A DNA stretch of 64,000 nucleotides from contig NC_064002.1 of the NCBI RefSeq assembly GCF_932276165.1, positions 9,734,001-9,798,000 on the forward strand, in the 5' to 3' direction. Below the pieces are notes generated by a model. It was not told where the DNA came from and did not search any database. It was given only the letters and a program-made list of their open reading frames with translations. This DNA comes from Plutella xylostella (Eukaryota > Arthropoda > Insecta > Lepidoptera > Plutellidae). A program made the position numbers and the translations under genes. How positions within the stretch are numbered: position 1 is the stretch's first letter; each line of letters opens with the position of its first letter. This document shows positions 59,340-64,000 of this stretch, in pieces.

Positions 59340-60215
59340 AATATTTGTGTAATTTAAAATTTAAATCCGACAATCAATACAACGTGATATTTTAAAAAAA
59401 CTGTGTGGAGATCCGTTTCCACCCACTTTTTTGTACTAATCATGTTTTCAAATCTGAAAAGTTATCCGTGAAACTTTGATGCTGAAGACCTATAGATTTA
59501 TTATCCACGTACGTACTGACTTATGCATTAAAATGTTGTTTCACAATACCTGTAATTTTAATTAGCTAATTAACATAACAATCTGCCATACCTATTTGCT
59601 ATTATATATTATTTATATTTTTTCATAATCAACAAACAATATTCTAGAAATGAGTTGATAATAACCAAACCAACTCATTTTATGCCATGGGCGATGCCGC
59701 CGTTTGGGTTCCACTGCTATTCAAACTTACAAAGACTGCTGAATTATGACAGCGATAACTTCACGTCGTTATGTCTGATCGGCGGAGAGCAAAAGGGTTG
59801 ATAAATACTTTTCTAGAAGTATTATTCACTAAACCAACCAAATTATATATAATTATGTATTTTATATCATAATAGGTAACACTTACACAATTTATTGATT
59901 AACGATTGATTTCGTCTGGCATTACCAAAGTAGGTACTCAATAAAAATGAAAATGTTGAGAGCATCTGCTTAGAAGCGTGTGAGCAAACATGCGAGCCTG
60001 TAGCAAGGTTAATAACTGAACGCTTTTATTTCATAAAACAAATAAACAATTTATAATTACCTGGGTGTAGGTTCTGAGCTAACACCTATACCTACATTTA
60101 TTGTTTATCGATACAACAATCCAGTGATTTCATTACTTAGTTTACTTTTAACTTTTGTATGGTAAAAAGTGTTTTAACATCTCATAGCAAACCCTTCCCG
60201 GGGTATTTTAATAGT
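59340..60215. other. Space between catalase-like genes 2 and 3
   Basis: AT-rich. No TATA box stands out for gene 3 and no repeat was assigned. Confidence 0.3.
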
Positions 60216-60221
60216 GACATA

Positions 60222-62842
60222 ATGGCCCGTGTTATTTTGATATCGATGTTGGCCCTGTGTGGATCGGCAGTGCAGGCTGAATATGAATATGGCCCCAGCC
60301 CGCGACCGTCAGATCAGCAGCTTACAGTTTTCGCCGACAGCACACCAAACGTAAGTTCATTCAATATTTTTGCGAATTTCCAAAAGTCGTAGTAAAAGCA
60401 AAAGTTATTAAGAATGACCCCCCATAGTCACACCCTTTCCTTTCGACATAGTACCTATATACATGCTATATACTTACCATTTTTGCAACAGCCTATTGTA
60501 TACGTTAAACAAATGCTTCTGAGCTCTTATCATTAACATAGAACTCTTTAAGAAGTAGGATCTCTGAACTCTAGAAGGAGTAGGATCAGGAATTTATAGT
60601 ATAGGTAGGCTGCGGCATCGTGGCAGGTTTCTGAGTATTTATTTTGTATATTTATCTAAATGACAGTGTGTGTTATCTGATCTTCTGCCCTTACGCCTGA
60701 TGCCGCCCTACCAAAATTTAATCATAAGCATTATGAAAGTGGTTTAGTAATGTTAAGGTAACATTACTGTGGGATACATTCACCTCCCAAAGGGAACGTC
60801 ACTTTCTGTTGAAAATCCACTCTGTATACCTAATTCGATTATACAGAGTGATTATACCTACTAGGTAATTTCCATAAGCACCTACCTAATACCTAAGTAG
60901 ATACTTGCCTGAGGACGTGTGGAAATTTTGTGAATCTTTGCGTGACGAGGATGATTCAATTCGTCATGGTAGCCCAGATAAAGCTAAACATGCAATATTT
61001 TTACAACAAAATTAATTATTTGCATAAGAACAGCAAATTATAATGTTAATGTGTTCCATTATTGAGGCGTATTCGTTTTATTAAACACAGTGTGATTCAA
61101 TTTAATTCAATTTATAAATCAGTAGCCGCAATTTAGTGCACCGGAATAAAACGGATAGGTGATTAGATTCTAACGAGTAGGAAAACGAGAAAGAAAGCCC
61201 ATAGACTGTAAGTCTAAATGAGTTCCACCATTAAATAGGCAAGTTGTAATATACCCATCCACTACGATTGTGAATCATATGTATAATTTCTCTCCTCCGA
61301 GGTAGTCTGGAAGAAATTACTCTTAGTAATAAGGCCGCCAATTGTACCATCTATGTTGTGTATTTCCTCGTGTAATTTCTGTGTTTGTGTGCAATAAAGA
61401 ATTATCTATCTATCTATCATACTTACTTGTTGCAGGGCACAATAGGCCTGCTGACACTGAGCTCCGGCAAGCCGGTGGAGGTCCACGAGACGGTGGGTCT
61501 CAACGACAACCTGATCCGCAACCTGTACTTCCTGGACTCCATCACGCACCTGGCCCGCGAGCGCATCCCCGAGCGCTTCGTCCACGGCAAGGGGTCAGGA
61601 GCCTTCGGCTACTTCGAGGTCACGCATGACGTCACAGGCGTCTGCAAGGCCAAGTTCCTTAGCGAGATCGGCAAGACCACCCCAGTGGCTGTCCGGTTTT
61701 CCTCGACCGGAGGCGAGCGAGGCACCCCAGATACTACGCCGGATATCCGAGGATTAGCCATCAAATTCTACACCGAAGAGGGGAACTTCGATATTGTTGC
61801 TCTTAACACCCCAGCTTTCGTCATCAAAGACCCCGTTCTGTTCCCTTCCTTCGTTCATGCCATCAAAAGAAACCCCACGTCCAATATCAGAGATGAAAAC
61901 TCCAGGCTAGACTTCCTTACGCTCAGACCTGAGGATAGAAACTTCATGCTGACGTTATATTCTGACCGCGCTACTCCCGCCAGCTTCAGGGAAATGTTCG
62001 CTTTCGCTATCCACACGTACCAAGTTGAAAATGAGGATGGTGTGCCCAGTTTTGTTCGCTTTACCTTCTTGCCCGACCTTGGGAATAGAAATATGAACGC
62101 ATCCGAAGCGGCCAGGCTGGCCGGAGAAGACCCTGACTACTTGACTAGAGACTTGTTCGACAACATCGCCAACGGCAACTATCCGTCCTGGACTGCCTAC
62201 CTGCAAATACTGTCCCTGGAAGATGTAAAAAATGCGGGCTTCGACGTCTTTGATGTGACCAAAATCTTACCTGAACATCAATTTCCTCTGCATCCTTATG
62301 GTCGATTTGTGCTTAATCAGAACCCTATTAATTTCTTCGCTGAAGTTGAGCAACTAGCTTTTAGTCCAGGAAACCTGGTACCTGGTATTCTTGGGGCGCC
62401 TGACGACATGTTTGCGGCCAGAATCTTTTCGTACCGAGACGCGCACAACTACCGCCTGGGGCCTAACGTGAACAAGATCGCCGTGAACAGCCCTATGAAT
62501 GAGGTGCACACCTACTTGCGCGACGGCCGCTCCCCTGTTAACGACAATGAGGACAATGCTCCAAACTATTTCCCTAACTCCTTCCACGGCGCTCTCCCTC
62601 GTGTAGACGACCAGAAGTCGAAGCTCATAGTGGTCCTCCAGAACGATGATGGCAGCATTGAGCAAGCTCGCGACTACCTCCTTCCTACGTTCACGCCTGA
62701 AGAGCAAGAGTCTATACCGCGAAACCTGGCCAGGTTCATGCGGCCTGTCGTGGACTTTATAAGAAAACGTGTGATAGAAATATTCGAAGTGATTGATCCC
62801 TATATTGCTCAGAAAATAGTTGAGCAGTTGAACGAGCAGTAA
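60222..62842 (+). CDS. Secreted catalase-family protein 3 (two exons)
   Basis: Coding exons are 60222-60350 (43 codons) and 61436-62842 (468 codons plus stop), about 511 residues. The phase-0 intron of 1085 bp has donor GTAAGT and acceptor TTGCAG. Exon 1 begins MARVILISMLALCGSAVQA, a signal peptide with a likely cut before EYEYGP. An in-frame ATG at 60159 would add 21 residues before the signal, so 60222 is preferred. The core keeps His93 (RFVHGK), Ser132 (VRFS), Tyr376 (RIFSY) and the His matching human His362 (RDAHNY). The distal Asn is Leu166 in VALNTP. The usually conserved stretch after LRPE, including the DRGIPDG block, is more diverged here (DRATPAS) than in the two neighbours, so this is probably the most derived copy. 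The end VEQLNEQ has no PTS1. An AATAAA lies about 95 bases after the stop. Intron 1 carries a MITE and a LINE/SINE tail. Confidence 0.93.
60369..60498 (-). repeat. MITE family A, copy 7, in gene 3 intron
   Basis: Contains 'gcgaatttccaaaagtcgta', 'aagaatgacccccc' and 'tttttgcaacagcc'. Begins about 20 bases after the intron donor. Confidence 0.55.
61290..61427 (+). repeat. LINE/SINE tail family T, copy 5, at gene 3 acceptor
   Basis: 'ctccgaggtagtctggaaga', 'aattactcttagtaataagg', 'gtgtgcaataaag' and a TATC tandem tail ending about 8 bases before the exon 2 acceptor region. Confidence 0.75.
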
Positions 62843-62935
62843 CAGCACGCACCTGCATTATTCAATAATGTTTCCGGCCTATTTTAGCTGTTGGCAACAA
62901 CATTTTTTATGTTTTAGATATAGATCTTGATAATT

Positions 62936-62941
62936 AATAAA
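62936..62941 (+). terminator. Polyadenylation signal of catalase-like gene 3
   Basis: Canonical AATAAA about 95 bases after the stop codon of the third catalase-like gene, in AT-rich sequence. Position and sequence fit a cleavage signal; no transcript data. Confidence 0.5.
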
Positions 62942-62949
62942 TTATTAAT

Positions 62950-63150
62950 CATATCCTTTGGTTAAGTATTAATTATGCTTTTTATTGTCCATAAATACCT
63001 ATAAGTACCTACCTATTACACCTGATACCTTGCATTAATTACATAACAGTAACAACTATTACTGTACTTAAAAACTTCAAAATATCTGTAGTTACCCACC
63101 TTTTATCCTATTCAATTTTAATCGGCAGTTGCTAAAAAACACAAAGCAAA
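62950..63150. other. 3' flank of the catalase cluster
   Basis: AT-rich sequence up to the next mobile element; nothing assigned. Confidence 0.3.
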
Positions 63151-63156
63151 AAAAAC

Positions 63157-64000
63157 GGTTCTACCTTTTTTGGCCTAAGATTTATTTGCCTAATCTCGTA
63201 TTGCTTAGTAACGTTTGGTCAAAGTCTCGTTTCGCCGAAAATCGTATGGCATAAATCTCTATTAGTAAAACGTTATTTCGCATTATCTTGTTTAGCATAA
63301 TAATGGTATGGCCAAATCTTGAATAGCCTAATAATAGGTTTATACAAAGTAATAATATTTGTTTGGCTTTAACTTTGACGAAGCGTCTCTCTATAGCGCA
63401 AACTGGTGCCTTGTATTGTTTCCGCTGTTTGGAAAACGCTCCGCTTTGGTTTTGATGAACATGTGCACCTAACACGCCCCTCCTCGCTTTGCTCGTCGTC
63501 GCACCTATCTTTAGGTTTCAATCTCATGGGGTTTATAATAATTATATCGCTCGTTAACTTTCGATTTTTTAATCATTCATTGATGTCGATTCTGAAGGCA
63601 GAAATTCTAAATTTAGTGCTGTCAAAACCTTAATTTCTTTGTTTAAAATTCGACTCTATGATTGTTTCCTTAAATGTCATTTTATGCTAGCAATTTTTTT
63701 AGTTTGACAGCGTTAAAATTAGAATTTCTGCCTTCAGAATCGACATCAATATCGTGATTTTCGGGATGTATGAGAAAAATACCACAATTTGTACATTTAC
63801 TACATACTTAATATATTATTTATTAAGATAACATTAGGAGAAACAAGATTATACATAGGTATAGACGATCATAAATTTGAGCTAACGAAACTTAGGTGTT
63901 TAAAGATTGTGCCTAAAGAGTTTTAGACGAAACGAGCCTTATGCCACATAAGTCTTGGCAAAGTTATGGTTCGGCAAAAAAATTTTAGACCATACGAGTT
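63157..64000 (+). mobile_element. hAT-like element, copy 2, cut by window edge
   Basis: Collinear with 31369-32070 at high similarity, starting GGTTCTACCTTTTTTGGC. It carries an extra MITE (63581-63748) absent from copy 1. The right end lies beyond the window. Confidence 0.7.
63581..63748 (-). repeat. Hairpin MITE family C, copy 2, nested
   Basis: Inverted ends TGATGTCGATTCTGAAGGCAG and its complement. Inserted in the hAT-like element; the other copy (near 31825) shows the empty site. Confidence 0.75.

Noticed and set aside
60159..60221. Upstream in-frame ATG as the start of gene 3
   Set aside because: It would place 21 polar residues before a clear signal peptide; the ATG at 60222 has a better fit.
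62354..62848. 164-codon minus-strand frame
   Set aside because: Antisense of the third catalase-like gene's 3' end; composition is explained by the sense gene.

Overview
This window looks like nuclear DNA from a moth or butterfly (Lepidoptera). It is AT-rich and intron-containing, and it is packed with repeats typical of that order: a 5S-rRNA-headed SINE, several tRNA-headed SINEs, LINE 3' ends carrying the 'cagtggacgtaggcctctccc' type of motif, LINE/SINE tails ending in short tandem repeats, and many TA-flanked hairpin MITEs. The lineage is inferred from these repeats; no species marker was seen.

Region 1-49.8 kb holds no gene I can support. It is a patchwork of old and younger mobile elements. 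Items that can be read in detail are: two 5S-type SINEs nested in one MITE (0.24-1.19 kb); a 55-bp perfect hairpin (8.37-8.50 kb); a tRNA-SINE with a 12-bp target duplication (10.86-11.24 kb); a pogo-like transposase start (17.1 kb); two Tc1/mariner-type elements that keep the same first transposase exon and splice donor (19.8 and 36.2 kb); a ~0.76-kb element with an 8-bp target duplication (31.4 kb), repeated at the right edge of the window (63.2 kb); a ~0.63-kb TIR element (34.0 kb); a 1.73-kb foldback element (38.6-40.4 kb); and an RTE-type LINE end with the signature of a twin-priming inversion (44.5 kb).

Region 49.8-62.9 kb is the genic part. It carries three paralogous catalase-family genes: one on the minus strand (49,853-51,597) and two on the plus strand (56,726-59,335 and 60,222-62,842). 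All three have the same design. A short first exon encodes a signal peptide, one phase-0 intron follows, and one large exon encodes the whole catalase core. None ends in a peroxisomal PTS1 tripeptide, so they are predicted to be secreted. The catalytic His, Ser and proximal Tyr align without gaps to human catalase, but the distal-pocket Asn (human Asn148) is Phe in one and Leu in the other two. The genes are therefore probably heme proteins with changed peroxide chemistry. A 5'-truncated Jockey/CR1-type LINE with a 947-codon open frame sits in the divergent intergenic region between genes 1 and 2. Smaller elements (MITE, Helitron-like, LINE/SINE tail) sit in the 5' flank or introns of all three genes.

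The three genes most likely arose by local duplication, with one inverted relative to the other two. Mobile elements have since filled the spaces and introns. I cannot tell from sequence alone whether the proteins still decompose hydrogen peroxide.
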